Below are positions 1 to 9,816 of a DNA stretch of 64,000 nucleotides, in pieces. How positions within the stretch are numbered: the stretch's first letter is position 1; each line of letters starts with the position of its first letter. The stretch comes from Pedobacter foliorum (GTDB taxonomy: Bacteria > Bacteroidota > Bacteroidia > Sphingobacteriales > Sphingobacteriaceae). The position numbers were made by a program, and so were the translations under genes. The stretch spans positions 248,001 through 312,000 of the forward strand of contig NZ_JABSNU010000005.1 of NCBI RefSeq assembly GCF_013266735.1, read 5' to 3'. Under the pieces are notes generated by a model. That model was not told the DNA's origin. It saw only the letters and a list, made by a program, of their open reading frames with translations, and ran no database searches.

Positions 1-309
1 AGAGGTAATAATCCCGCAAAATATAGACGCAATGATAATGGTGATAATGAGTTCCGGTTTTTTCCATATAAATATAAATACAAGTATGGGGATAAGTAAA
101 GTGGCATCACCAAACTGAGTAATCTGGAGCATAATATTGTCCAATGAATCCATATGATGGCGATTCAGAAAAAGAAAGCTGTTAACATAGCCAAAATAGG
201 CCAATAACATAAAGGAGCCAATCCAAAATGGTAGCATGAGCATAATCAAAAATCTTGCTCTGATCCATTGGTTTGTAAATTCCTGCTTAAATGTCATCGT
301 GTTATCCAT
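1..309 (-). CDS. PAP2-family membrane phosphatase, partial
   Basis: My own translation of the minus strand gives an open frame of 103 codons from an ATG at 309 to the window edge; the C-terminal part lies outside. It starts with a short polar stretch, a hydrophobic segment (about residues 20-45), a loop with HHMDSLD, and a second segment after TQFGD. This order resembles the N-terminus of PAP2 phosphatidic-acid-phosphatase-like proteins, which dephosphorylate lipid phosphates at the membrane. The catalytic motifs would be in the missing part, so the family call is an inference. A purine-rich AGAAGG lies only a few bases before the ATG; an in-frame ATG four codons later is a possible alternative start. 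Confidence 0.5.
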   Translation of the reverse strand, partial: MDNTMTFKQEFTNQWIRARFLIMLMLPFWIGSFMLLAYFGYVNSFLFLNRHHMDSLDNIMLQITQFGDATLLIPILVFIFIWKKPELIITIIIASIFCGIITS

Positions 310-498
310 ATCCTTCTAAATTTGTACAAAACCTAAATCAATACTGATCTAAGTTTTACTTGCATAGTTACAAGTATAATTTGAAGCAAATCTGTTTTTT
401 GCTAAGTTAGGACATCATTTGCTTTGATTACGTAAAGCTTATTGCGTATATTTAGTAGTTAGATTATTGTAGTCTAATCATTCTAAAACTAAATAGAG

Positions 499-1902
499 AT
501 GATAAAAGTAAAAATCAACTCCCTGATCGATTTAGTAGCTGCGTTGAATAGCCATGCTCCAACAAATTTAGAACTACAAACCTCCATTCTTTGTCCGTAT
601 TCGATAGTATTACCTATTGGTTTCAGTTTAACAGGAACAGATAAGGAGAAGTGTATTATTAGTTTTAATAATGGTGATGGAATAGGTTTAACGGCTGATA
701 ATGAAGTGTCTAATCTTACCATTCAAGCTAGTCCAAATAATCGCGCCATTTATACCCTAAGCAATCATCCTGATTTAGGGACTTTAAATTTAAATAACCT
801 TGTCGTTTCCGGACAGGTTCAAATATTAACTAGAGCCGGTACTCTTAAAACAAAACTAATTGCAACTGATGTGGATGTTGTGGCCTGTGATGCCAGAAGG
901 TATTGTGAGCAACCGCAGAAATATGGCGTTAATGTGTTTCAGGGAGCCTTTACTGTATATAATTTCAATAGTGACCCAAACAGTGTAATTAACGCAACTT
1001 TAAAGAATATTAGCCTGGGCCGCAAAGGTGCTCCTGTAATTGGTTCGGGATTGTTTATTTGTGGTTTTGGGGATAATGGTGGTTGGGTAATAGCCGATAG
1101 CATCACTACAGGAGAGATTTATTCGAATGGAATGTTACCTTATGGACAACCGGATATGATTACCGCTGGTGTTTTTATTGTAAACGGAACCAAAATAAAA
1201 AGTATCATACACCATGGTGCTATAACCACTTACGGAGTAAATGATATGGTACTGGATACTTGGGGCTATGTAGAAAAGTGGGTGGCTGAGAAGCCAATTG
1301 TATCTTTTGGCCCAAGTGGTATTGGTTTTGTGAATTTTGGAACCGTAGATGAATTTGAAGCCAAAGACAGAGTAGAAACTTTTGGTCTTGGAGCAAGAGG
1401 CTTTAACCAGTACGATGGTACGGTGGGAAAAGCAGTTTTTCATTCCATTATTACTCATGGAAATGGATCTATCGGAATGCAGTTCAGTAAGCCTGTTGGT
1501 AGCATTGAAGTAAAAAACGGTGTAGTAACTAATGGCTCAGAGGGGCAGACGTTGGTAAAAGGCGTAATTATGACTCTTCCAGCAGATGCTATTAGTGTAA
1601 AGGCTGGTGGAGAAATTCAATATTTAAAAATTTCTGGGGGTATAAAAACCTATGGGGAGAATGTAAATTCCTATCATGTGGAAGGTGGGATTGTGCATGA
1701 GCTAAGTGTGACAGGTGATGTGGAGGCAAACGGGAATGGTTCAACTGCGATAGCTGTTTCTAGCCAGGGAGAAACCCCTTTGGCCAATATTTCAGCCATA
1801 TCGAAATATGGAGTTGCCATTCAGATTTCTGGCGGAAAAATTACTGATCGAAAAGGGTTGTCTGCTAAAGGTGCAAAAGGGGATGTTATTGAGCAATCTT
1901 AA
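499..1902 (+). CDS. Hypothetical protein, probable parallel beta-helix
   Basis: A 467-residue protein with no signal peptide or membrane segment, so probably cytoplasmic. From about residue 60 onward it is made of short beta-strand-like stretches separated by Gly/Asn turns (ITTYGVND, GIKTYGENV, DVEANGNGS), a pattern expected of a right-handed parallel beta-helix. I do not recognise a catalytic motif or named family. The ATG follows AAATAGAG rather than a clear ribosome site, which is common in Bacteroidota. The next gene begins 5 bases after the stop, so the two are probably co-transcribed. Confidence 0.7.
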   Translation: MIKVKINSLIDLVAALNSHAPTNLELQTSILCPYSIVLPIGFSLTGTDKEKCIISFNNGDGIGLTADNEVSNLTIQASPNNRAIYTLSNHPDLGTLNLNNLVVSGQVQILTRAGTLKTKLIATDVDVVACDARRYCEQPQKYGVNVFQGAFTVYNFNSDPNSVINATLKNISLGRKGAPVIGSGLFICGFGDNGGWVIADSITTGEIYSNGMLPYGQPDMITAGVFIVNGTKIKSIIHHGAITTYGVNDMVLDTWGYVEKWVAEKPIVSFGPSGIGFVNFGTVDEFEAKDRVETFGLGARGFNQYDGTVGKAVFHSIITHGNGSIGMQFSKPVGSIEVKNGVVTNGSEGQTLVKGVIMTLPADAISVKAGGEIQYLKISGGIKTYGENVNSYHVEGGIVHELSVTGDVEANGNGSTAIAVSSQGETPLANISAISKYGVAIQISGGKITDRKGLSAKGAKGDVIEQS

Positions 1903-1907
1903 TAGGG

Positions 1908-2516
1908 ATGCTACAAAACAGAGTTACCCCATTTGGAAATATTATCAAAACCTCTGCTAGGGGTAGTTTAATGGGGAATAGGGGTTTGTTGCATAATGAA
2001 AAACAGGAAATCAAACGTCCCTTTAAGCTAACTGCCTGGATTACTTGTGTGCTTGAATTTAAAGATAGAAAGAGGCCAGTTATGGCACCTGGGCAATATA
2101 CTGAGTTTTTTTTTATGGATGAGGCAACTTCATTTGCAGCAGGCCATAGGCCATGTTTTGAATGTCGCAGATCGGAAGCCAGTGCATTTAAAACCTTTTG
2201 GTTAAAGGGAAATCCAGAATATGGATTCAATTCTAAAACACCTATAAAATTAATCGACGATATTCTTCAAAAGGAACGGATCGATACGGATTATAAAAAA
2301 GTGACTTTTGAGGAAGATCCAGTTGCCTTACCCGATGGTACATTTGTGGTATTCGGAAACGAACCGTATTTAATAAAAAAAGGAATGCTGCATCTCTGGT
2401 CAGCAGAAGGATATGGAATAGCAAAGTCATTGCCTCAAGAAAAACTATCTGTACTGACACCAAAATCAATAGTCAATACATTTAAAGCGGGTTACCTTCC
2501 TTCTTTTATAGAATAA
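1908..2516 (+). CDS. Conserved hypothetical protein with HRPCxxCRR motif
   Basis: A 202-residue soluble protein following the beta-helix gene by 5 bases. The N-terminal half carries MGNRG, KRPVMAPGQYTE, a FFMDEAT stretch and HRPCFECRR with Cys83 and Cys86. I recall similar uncharacterised proteins with a PxGxI start and an AGHRPCxECRR block in other phyla. The CxxC next to Arg resembles the zinc-binding part of the Ada methyl-trap domain (GYRPCxRC), but the rest of Ada is absent, so metal or nucleic-acid binding is only a suggestion. Pairing with the upstream gene gives no functional clue. Confidence 0.7.
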   Translation: MLQNRVTPFGNIIKTSARGSLMGNRGLLHNEKQEIKRPFKLTAWITCVLEFKDRKRPVMAPGQYTEFFFMDEATSFAAGHRPCFECRRSEASAFKTFWLKGNPEYGFNSKTPIKLIDDILQKERIDTDYKKVTFEEDPVALPDGTFVVFGNEPYLIKKGMLHLWSAEGYGIAKSLPQEKLSVLTPKSIVNTFKAGYLPSFIE

Positions 2517-2554
2517 TAAGGATATTGGCTAGGAATTTTGTTTAAAAAGAGATT

Positions 2555-3367
2555 ATGAAATTTACTAAAGCTGTAGTAAGCTGCTTGTTGTTGGTTTTTG
2601 CACATTCAGCTGGCTTATGTCAGAATTTGAAAGAGCATGCACCCACGTTCGACTATAAACTGATTGCTCATAGAGGTGGTGTGGTAGATAGTGTTACCGC
2701 CGAGAATAGCCTTGGCGCACTAAATAAAGCAGTTAAGAGAGGATACAGCATGGTAGAGATAGATCTAAGATTAACCAAAGACGGTGTATTAATCACAAAT
2801 CATGATCGTAATTTAAAGAGATCTTTTGGTATGGATGCTGATGTTTCATCTATGACCTGGAACCAGATGAGTAAGCTAAAAGGCACTAAGGGTAATAAAA
2901 TATTGAGGTTTGAAGATGTTCTTAATTATTGTAAGGGCAAATTGCAGATTATGATTGATAATAAAATAGATGGAAATGATACTCTACTATTTGCTAAAGT
3001 GATAGACTTGCTAAAGAAGTACAATTTGTATGATAATGCACTAATGATTGGTACGGATGAATCTACAGAGTTTTTTACAGGTAAGATAAAACTCAGCTGT
3101 ACCCGAAAGCAGTTGGAAGAAAATATGCTTAAACCTAACTATCGTTCATCTAACTATTTTTTGTTCTCAGATAGTATCTCAAAAGCTGATTTTGAATGGG
3201 CACATCAGCATAATATTTTAGCTGTGGGCGTTATAAATTCATGGGCATTAAAATCAAGTGATGCAATGCAAGAGGCTAAAATGCAGGCTGATAAGTTGAA
3301 ATCTTCAGGGCTATTGTGGTTTCAAATAGATTCCACATATGATCATTTGTTTACTGGCAACAATTAG
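2555..3367 (+). CDS. Glycerophosphodiester phosphodiesterase, secreted
   Basis: A 270-residue GDPD-family enzyme that hydrolyses glycerophosphodiesters to glycerol-3-phosphate and an alcohol. Residues 1-22 form a signal peptide ending in GLCQ. The catalytic pattern of the TIM barrel is present: HRGG (His39), AENS, VEIDLRLTKDG (Glu68, Asp70) and NHD (His83). The usual LxLExK strand is replaced by IMIDNKIDG, a modest deviation. The protein probably works in the periplasm. Its stop codon overlaps the convergent gene at 3364 by 4 bases. Confidence 0.88.
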   Translation: MKFTKAVVSCLLLVFAHSAGLCQNLKEHAPTFDYKLIAHRGGVVDSVTAENSLGALNKAVKRGYSMVEIDLRLTKDGVLITNHDRNLKRSFGMDADVSSMTWNQMSKLKGTKGNKILRFEDVLNYCKGKLQIMIDNKIDGNDTLLFAKVIDLLKKYNLYDNALMIGTDESTEFFTGKIKLSCTRKQLEENMLKPNYRSSNYFLFSDSISKADFEWAHQHNILAVGVINSWALKSSDAMQEAKMQADKLKSSGLLWFQIDSTYDHLFTGNN

Positions 3368-3708
3368 CAGCCAAGATACTGGCTTATAGCTTTCTTTAAT
3401 TCAGCAGAAATGGCTGTTCCTTTTTTATTCTCAAGCTGGTGCTGTGCTGAATTGAACTTTTCAATATAAGTGCCGGTCTGAGCATTAAATTTCAAATAGC
3501 CTTCATCAAAGAAACGTTCTTGTACCTCGTCAGATGAGTCCATGGAACGGAAAGTTAATGGCGAAAATTCAGATGTCTCTTTGTTCAGGTGCAACCACCT
3601 AAAAACATCAGAAATGTCGGCATTTGCAGGCAAATCATTGCGTTTAATCTCCAATAAGCAATTAGAGTCGTTTTCAAGATAATACAAACAGGTAAAAGCA
3701 GTCTTCAT
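3364..3708 (-). CDS. Hypothetical protein, 114 aa
   Basis: A small acidic, soluble protein without signal peptide, membrane segment or motif that I recognise. The sequence has a plausible fold-like composition (CLYYLEND, DVFRWLHLN, ERFFDEGYLKF) and ends with a helix-like AISAELKKAISQYLGC. It overlaps the GDPD stop by 4 bases tail to tail, with no room for a terminator between them. No functional assignment is possible. Confidence 0.6.
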   Translation of the reverse strand: MKTAFTCLYYLENDSNCLLEIKRNDLPANADISDVFRWLHLNKETSEFSPLTFRSMDSSDEVQERFFDEGYLKFNAQTGTYIEKFNSAQHQLENKKGTAISAELKKAISQYLGC

Positions 3709-3777
3709 GAATTTTAAAAGCAGATGTGGGCCGAAAATAAAGAAAAGTTATCTGATTTGAAAATGTTCAATGATTTG

Positions 3778-4212
3778 CTATTTGCTATTTGAGATATAAT
3801 GTTCCAGATTTCCAATAATAAACTCTTGCTCCTCAATAACGTATTTCACTACATCACCAATAGAAATAATACCTGCTAATTTACCATCATCTATTACAGG
3901 TAAGTGTCTGATGTATTTATTTGTCATTATCCACATGCAGTCTTCAATGGTGCTATCTGAAGATACTGTAAGTGGGTTTTCGGTCATGATTTCGCTAATT
4001 GGTATTTCTTTTGAAGACTTTCCTTTTAGAATTACCTTTCGGGCGTAATCTCTTTCCGTAAAAATTCCAATGAATTTTTCGTGGTCCATAACTAAAAGCG
4101 ACCCAATGTTTCTTTCAAACATTAATTCCAGCGCTTCAAATACTGTAGTGTCTGGGCTTACAAAGGCAGGTGAAGTGGTTTTTCCTTGTAAGATGTTTCT
4201 AACTTTTCCCAT
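3778..4212 (-). CDS. CBS-domain pair protein
   Basis: A 144-residue protein made almost only of two CBS domains (about 5-60 and 75-135). The repeated pattern is clear: VSPDTTVFEALELM...IGIFTERDYARKV in the first, and VSSDSTIEDCMWIM...LAGIISIGDVVKYV in the second. Stand-alone CBS pairs usually bind adenine nucleotides and act as energy-state sensors. No fused effector domain is present. The start at 4212 has a good ribosome site (AAGGAG about 8 bases upstream). Confidence 0.88.
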   Translation of the reverse strand: MGKVRNILQGKTTSPAFVSPDTTVFEALELMFERNIGSLLVMDHEKFIGIFTERDYARKVILKGKSSKEIPISEIMTENPLTVSSDSTIEDCMWIMTNKYIRHLPVIDDGKLAGIISIGDVVKYVIEEQEFIIGNLEHYISNSK

Positions 4213-4416
4213 AATTGAACTCCTTTCTGTAGCAGATTTGGATTGTATCGTATCAATAGGTTGGTCATATTAAAGTTAACTTAAAATTCACTAATAAAAG
4301 AATAATAGGCTGTAAAATTTAAGCATTCTGTGTGATGATTTTTACATTGTTTGTCGTTGATTTTCAGTATATTTATATGTTCTTTCTAGTGAATCTACAA
4401 CATAAAAGTGATTCAA

Positions 4417-5736
4417 ATGTTTTCCATAATACAACATAAAAAAGTAAGTGTGAAGAGTAAGCTGTTATTCTTGTTTTTTCTTGCCTTTTTTCCACTGGTA
4501 TTGGAAGCACAAAAGGTTGTGTTGATAAAGATTGATGGTGCAATCAATCCGGTTTCGGCTTCCTTTATCCACGATGGAATTGAAAAGGCCCATAAGGAAA
4601 AAGCAGCATGTCTTGTTATTCAGCTAAATACGCCGGGCGGCTTATTGCAATCTACAAGAGCCATTGTTAGTGATATTTTGATGTCTCCGGTTCCCGTAGT
4701 TGTTTATGTTTCTCCATCTGGCTCACATGCCGGCTCTGCCGGAGTTTTTGTTACACTTGCAGCACATATTGCTGCCATGGCGCCTGGAACCAATATTGGT
4801 GCTGCACATCCGGTTAATTTTGTTGGTAAAACAGATTCTGTAATGAATATGAAAGCCACCAATGATGCCGCCGCATTTATCAGGAGTATTGCTGAAAAAC
4901 GAAAACGGAATCTCGAGTGGTCAGAAGATGCAGTAAGGAATAGCCTATCTATCACTGAAAATGAAGCACTCAAAAAAAATGTGATCGATTATATCGCACC
5001 AGATGAAAACGCTTTACTTAACCAGATAAATGGTCGCACTGTAACACTTAATTCAGGTAATGTGGTATTGCATACAAAAGGAGCCAAAATTGAATATGTG
5101 GAGATGAGTGCTTCTGAGAAATTGCTCGACTTTATCAGTAATCCTGATATTGCCTATCTTTTACTAATGCTGGGCATGGTTGGAATATACTTTGAATTGT
5201 TCAATCCAGGGGCTGTGTTACCGGGAGTGGTTGGGGTAATTAGCTTGATTCTTGCCTTTTATGCCATGAATACTTTACCTGTAAATTATGCAGGACTAAT
5301 GTTAATCATCTTTTCTCTGGTTTTATTCTTATTAGAAATTAAAGTGGTTAGTCATGGGGTGTTGGCAATTGGTGGCGTAGTTTCCCTTTTTCTGGGCTCT
5401 GTAATGCTATTTAAGTCAAGTTCTTCATTGGATATGATCAAAGTATCTGTCGGAATCGTTGTTTCGGTTACTGTAATTAGCACTGTTTTCTTTCTCGTTG
5501 TAATTGGTTTAGGTCTAAAGGCTCAGAAATTAAAAACAGTAACAGGAATTAATATTTTGCTTGGACAAACCGGAGAGACATTGAGCATGCTTGATCCTCA
5601 GGGACAGTTACAGGTAAATGGAGAGGTGTGGACAGCTGAATCAATAAAGGGAACAATAAATAAAGGTGAATTAGTAAAAGTAATAAAGGTTAAGGGGCTT
5701 ACATTGTTTGTGGAGCCAATGAGCCATGTCGTTTAA
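4417..5736 (+). CDS. nfeD: NfeD-type membrane serine protease
   Basis: A long-form NfeD protein (439 residues from the ATG at 4417; a GTG at 4408 is a less likely start). It has a signal sequence, then a ClpP-like serine protease domain with NTPGG and the nucleophile motif AGSAGVF (Ser107), with a probable catalytic Lys146 before ATNDAAAF. Four or so membrane segments follow (about 235-375) and a C-terminal OB-like NfeD domain (about 385-439). The family cleaves membrane-associated substrates, classically stomatin-like proteins. It lies 27 bases before the SPFH gene, the standard nfeD/stomatin operon. Confidence 0.9.
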   Translation: MFSIIQHKKVSVKSKLLFLFFLAFFPLVLEAQKVVLIKIDGAINPVSASFIHDGIEKAHKEKAACLVIQLNTPGGLLQSTRAIVSDILMSPVPVVVYVSPSGSHAGSAGVFVTLAAHIAAMAPGTNIGAAHPVNFVGKTDSVMNMKATNDAAAFIRSIAEKRKRNLEWSEDAVRNSLSITENEALKKNVIDYIAPDENALLNQINGRTVTLNSGNVVLHTKGAKIEYVEMSASEKLLDFISNPDIAYLLLMLGMVGIYFELFNPGAVLPGVVGVISLILAFYAMNTLPVNYAGLMLIIFSLVLFLLEIKVVSHGVLAIGGVVSLFLGSVMLFKSSSSLDMIKVSVGIVVSVTVISTVFFLVVIGLGLKAQKLKTVTGINILLGQTGETLSMLDPQGQLQVNGEVWTAESIKGTINKGELVKVIKVKGLTLFVEPMSHVV

Positions 5737-5763
5737 TTTTATATTTAACTAAAAGGAGGATTT

Positions 5764-6564
5764 ATGTTTTACAATGTGTTTAGTCTGGTGCTCATTTTTT
5801 TTGCTATTCTGGTACTTTCAAGTGCAATTCGTATACTTCGTGAATATGAACGTGGAGTTGTGTTTCGTTTAGGTCGTGTGCTCGATAGGGGAGCAAAAGG
5901 ACCGGGACTGATTCTTTTAATTCCTTTTATTGATAAAATGGTAAGGATATCTCTACGTATTGTAGTAATGGATGTGCCACCTCAGGATGTGATCACTAGA
6001 GATAATGTTTCTATAAAGGTTAATGCGGTAATCTATTTTAGGGTAGTAGATCCTCAAAAAGCTGTTGTAGAGGTAGAGAACTTTTTGGTTGCTACTTCGC
6101 AGTTTTCGCAAACCACATTGCGTAGTGTGCTTGGGCAGTCTGAGTTGGATGACTTACTTTCTCAGCGTGATAAGATAAACCTGCATTTGCAACAGATCAT
6201 CGACTTAAAAACGGAGCCATGGGGAATAAAGGTTACCACAGTTGAGGTAAAACAAATAGACCTGCCTCAGGAAATGCAACGTGCAATGGCTAAACAAGCC
6301 GAAGCAGAACGCGAAAGAAGATCAAAAGTAATTTCTGCTGAAGGTGAATTTCAGGCCTCACAACGTTTGTCTGACGCTGCAAAAATTTTAAGTGAACAGC
6401 CGAGTGCATTAACATTACGCTATTTGCAAACACTTCGTGAAATTGCCACAGAGAATAATTCGACTACTATTTTCCCTGTTCCGATAGATCTGTTGAAGCC
6501 TTTTATGCAGCCATCCGTGGAGATTCATCCTAAAGAAGAAACTAAGCCCGAAGCTGATGTTTAA
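5764..6564 (+). CDS. SPFH/stomatin-like (slipin) membrane protein
   Basis: A 266-residue slipin with one N-terminal membrane segment (about 1-22) followed by the SPFH/PHB domain ([14 protein letters not shown], then [13 protein letters not shown]) and a charged coiled-coil-like region rich in Glu, Arg and Ala ([13 protein letters not shown]). Such proteins form large membrane scaffold assemblies and are protected or clipped by their NfeD partner, encoded just upstream. An unusually strong ribosome site, AAAAGGAGG, lies about 6 bases before the ATG, in contrast to most genes here. Confidence 0.92.
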   Translation: MFYNVFSLVLIFFAILVLSSAIRILREYERGVVFRLGRVLDRGAKGPGLILLIPFIDKMVRISLRIVVMDVPPQDVITRDNVSIKVNAVIYFRVVDPQKAVVEVENFLVATSQFSQTTLRSVLGQSELDDLLSQRDKINLHLQQIIDLKTEPWGIKVTTVEVKQIDLPQEMQRAMAKQAEAERERRSKVISAEGEFQASQRLSDAAKILSEQPSALTLRYLQTLREIATENNSTTIFPVPIDLLKPFMQPSVEIHPKEETKPEADV

Positions 6565-6657
6565 AAAGTAAGAAAGTCCATCAATTAAAACAAAATGTCC
6601 ATTCGTTGAAGCTTTAGTTCATGTAAGTTTGCTTTTATTGCCAAGTTATAGATCATC

Positions 6658-9600
6658 ATGAATTTAAAGTCTTTATTTACTTTTTGTGCCTTCCTTTTAA
6701 TTATTCAATCTGGTTTTTCACAGCAGAACCTTTCAGTTGCAGGTTCATGGAAATTTCAATTAGACCCTGATAAAAAGGGTGAAAAGGAGCAATGGTATCA
6801 AAAGCAACTTGGAGACAATATTCAGCTACCCGGTACAACGGACGAAGGGAAAAAAGGACTAAAAACCACAGGTGCAGATTATGGTGTTCTATCCAGAGCC
6901 TATAAATATATAGGTGCAGCATGGTATAGTAAGGAAATAATTATTCCGGCAGAATGGAAAGAAATGGACGTAGATCTTTTTCTGGAAAGGGTAATGTGGG
7001 AATCTAAAGTATGGGTTGATGACAAACAAATCAGCGTTAAGGATGCACTCGGTGTGCCACATGTACACTCATTAGGTAGATTAACGCCAGGGAAGCATCG
7101 CCTGACCTTGCTTATAGATAACAGCTTAATTTATAATATTGGAGATAAGGGGCACGCTTACACCGAGTACACCCAAAGTATTTGGAATGGTGTTGTGGGT
7201 AAAATTGAACTAAGGCCAAGCAAATCAACTCAGATTGTAGATTTTCAGGTGTTTGCGGATGCAAAAAGTAAATCTGTAGCACTCGACTTAAAAGTGAACA
7301 ATCCTGTTCCAATGAAAGTTACTTATACCATTGTTGATTTGCAAACCGGTAAGCAAGTTTTTAAAGCAGACCAAACCTTATCAAAGGATACTCAACAGAA
7401 GCATAGCCTAAAATTAAATTTCCCTATTAAATTATGGGATGAGTTTACCCCCAATCGGTATAAGATTTCTGCTAAACTTCAAAATGGAAACCTAACGGTA
7501 GTTGATTTTGGGTTTCGTAGCATTAGCCATTCTACTTCAAAAATACTTGTAAATGAAGCGCCTGTATTTATGCGTGGAAACCTGGATTGTGTCCATTTCC
7601 CGCTTACAGGATACCCTTCTTGCGATGTAAAAGAATGGGAAAGAATCTTTAAAATTTATAAATCATACGGACTTAATCATGTTCGTTTTCATTCCTGGTG
7701 CCCACCTGAGGCAGCTTTTGAAGCGGCAGATAAATTGGGTATTTATATACAGGCCGAAACCATATGGATTGATTGGTGGATGACCGAACCGCCTAAGGAT
7801 AGACCTGATATGAAAACTGAAGGGCTTCCTAATGGTCTTGGGAAAAATCCATCGGCAGATAAATATGTGCAGGCAGAACTTCAGCGGATGGTAGATACCT
7901 ATGGAAATCACCCCTCATTTGTAATGTTGTGCATTGGTAATGAATTAGGTAATTCAGATTTCAATCAAATGCAGGAATGGATGAAAAAGATAAAGGTAAA
8001 AGACGACAGGAGACTATACGCTTTATCTACTGCAAGAACTATAATGCCAGTTGATGATTATTCTGTTACCCATAATATTCCAAATGTTGGTGGCACTTAT
8101 AGTTTGCAGGGTGCTCGTTCAGATTATGATCTGGAAAAAAATTACTCTAAAAGCAGTATTCCAATTATTGCACACGAGGTTGGTCAGTTTCCGGTTTATC
8201 CATTATGGTCGGAGATAAACAAATATACAGGAGTTTTAAAAGCACGTAACCTGGAAGTTTGCAAGGAATCAGCAGTTGCTTCTGGATTGGAAAATAAAGA
8301 TGTGGCTTTCCATAATGCGAGTGGAGCACTACAAAAGGTGCTGTATAAGAGCTTAATTGAGAATTTTTACCGTACACCTTCTTGTGCAGGTTTTCAAATG
8401 TTAAGCCTGCAAGATTATCAGGGACAAGGGGAGGCTTTGGTAGGCTGGCTTGATGTGTTTTATGACAGCAAAGGCACCACCTCTCCTGAGTATTTTAAGC
8501 AATACAACAATCATGTAGTTCCACTGGCAAGGCTTAAGAAATTTGTGTGGGAAAATACAGAAAGTCTTACCGCTTCATTAGAAGTAGCTAATTATGGCAA
8601 AGGAGATTTAAAGAATGATGTAAAATGGGAACTTATAGATGGCGAGAATAACAAAATTGGACAAGGTGTTGTAAAAGCTGCTTCAGTTAAAAGGGGAGAA
8701 GTTAAGACGGTTTCAGAAATCAATGTTTCATTAAGTAACGTAAGTAAGGCTACCAAAGCAAAACTTGTTGTCGGTTTGCCGGGCACATCTTACAGCAATG
8801 AATGGGATTTGTGGATATATCCTTCAGCTTTGCCTGATTTATCATCAGCTAAGGTTGTTGAAAGCGATCAACTTGATGATAAAACGCTGAGTGCATTAGA
8901 GGAAGGTAAAACGGTATTACTTTACGCCGCTAAATTGGGTAAGTCGGATAGTTTCAGGCCATTGTTTTTTACTTCTTTGTTTTGGTCAAATGTATTTTTC
9001 CCGGGTCAGGAGAATACTACACTTGGTGCTGTTATTGATGAAAAGCATGGTCTTTATAAGTATTTCCCAACACAAGGGTTTACTGATTGGCAATGGGAAT
9101 CAATTAGTAAGGGCAGATCATTTAAACTGGCAAACTGGCCAAAAGATCTTGAACCTATTGCACAGCCAATCAGTGATTTCCATATTAATGAGAAATTGGG
9201 TTCTCTGTTTGAGTGTCGTGTTGGAAAGGGTAAGCTCGTAATTTGTGGTTACGATATACAGGGGAGTAAAAGCCCTGTAGCAAAACAGTTAAAATACAGT
9301 ATGTTGAAGTATATGGAGAGCAATGCTTTTGATCCAAAAGTTAGCGTTGATACCACCCTTCTAAAAAGCAGTTTCCCATTAATTAAAGAAGCTGAAAGTA
9401 AAGTGCCTATACCGGCTGCATTTGCAGATGCGCTACTATATGTTAAAGCAGAACCCGAAACTGCAATTTTAAAGCGAAATACTAAATATGAGCTTCGAGG
9501 TTCTGAAGATATTTGGCGCTGGGATAATAAAGCAGCCTGGTACGGTAAAAAATTAGAAATAGAAATTAATCCGCCTCAAGGTGTGATAGGTGAACTATTT

Positions 9601-9816
9601 ATCCACTTTGACGACTGGAATAATGAAGGGCGTTTTGCTAAAATTTGGATAGAAGGCAGAGAATTTACCACAGGCAAACTAGATAAACAAGGTAAATGGA
9701 TAAAGCTTTTTGTAATGAGAGAGGATACCAATGATGGTAAACTATCAATTCGTATCGAATCTCAGGCCGGAAGCAATGCAATGATAAGCGAAGTGGTATT
9801 TATGGAAAACAAATAG
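6658..9816 (+). CDS. Glycoside hydrolase family 2 enzyme, secreted
   Basis: A 1052-residue secreted enzyme with a signal peptide (1-21, ending GFSQ). The order is a GH2 sugar-binding jelly roll (about 25-190), an Ig-like domain (about 195-290), and a TIM barrel. The acid/base is Glu429 in CIGNELG and the nucleophile Glu507 in IAHEVGQ; their spacing of 78 residues fits GH2. HSWCPPEAAFEAAD is the conserved strand before the active site. The roughly 400-residue C-terminal part contains further beta-rich domains. Activity is probably exo-beta-galactosidase or beta-glucuronidase-like, but the substrate cannot be read from the sequence. The convergent gene starts its stop codon at the very next base. 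Confidence 0.88.
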   Translation: MNLKSLFTFCAFLLIIQSGFSQQNLSVAGSWKFQLDPDKKGEKEQWYQKQLGDNIQLPGTTDEGKKGLKTTGADYGVLSRAYKYIGAAWYSKEIIIPAEWKEMDVDLFLERVMWESKVWVDDKQISVKDALGVPHVHSLGRLTPGKHRLTLLIDNSLIYNIGDKGHAYTEYTQSIWNGVVGKIELRPSKSTQIVDFQVFADAKSKSVALDLKVNNPVPMKVTYTIVDLQTGKQVFKADQTLSKDTQQKHSLKLNFPIKLWDEFTPNRYKISAKLQNGNLTVVDFGFRSISHSTSKILVNEAPVFMRGNLDCVHFPLTGYPSCDVKEWERIFKIYKSYGLNHVRFHSWCPPEAAFEAADKLGIYIQAETIWIDWWMTEPPKDRPDMKTEGLPNGLGKNPSADKYVQAELQRMVDTYGNHPSFVMLCIGNELGNSDFNQMQEWMKKIKVKDDRRLYALSTARTIMPVDDYSVTHNIPNVGGTYSLQGARSDYDLEKNYSKSSIPIIAHEVGQFPVYPLWSEINKYTGVLKARNLEVCKESAVASGLENKDVAFHNASGALQKVLYKSLIENFYRTPSCAGFQMLSLQDYQGQGEALVGWLDVFYDSKGTTSPEYFKQYNNHVVPLARLKKFVWENTESLTASLEVANYGKGDLKNDVKWELIDGENNKIGQGVVKAASVKRGEVKTVSEINVSLSNVSKATKAKLVVGLPGTSYSNEWDLWIYPSALPDLSSAKVVESDQLDDKTLSALEEGKTVLLYAAKLGKSDSFRPLFFTSLFWSNVFFPGQENTTLGAVIDEKHGLYKYFPTQGFTDWQWESISKGRSFKLANWPKDLEPIAQPISDFHINEKLGSLFECRVGKGKLVICGYDIQGSKSPVAKQLKYSMLKYMESNAFDPKVSVDTTLLKSSFPLIKEAESKVPIPAAFADALLYVKAEPETAILKRNTKYELRGSEDIWRWDNKAAWYGKKLEIEINPPQGVIGELFIHFDDWNNEGRFAKIWIEGREFTTGKLDKQGKWIKLFVMREDTNDGKLSIRIESQAGSNAMISEVVFMENK

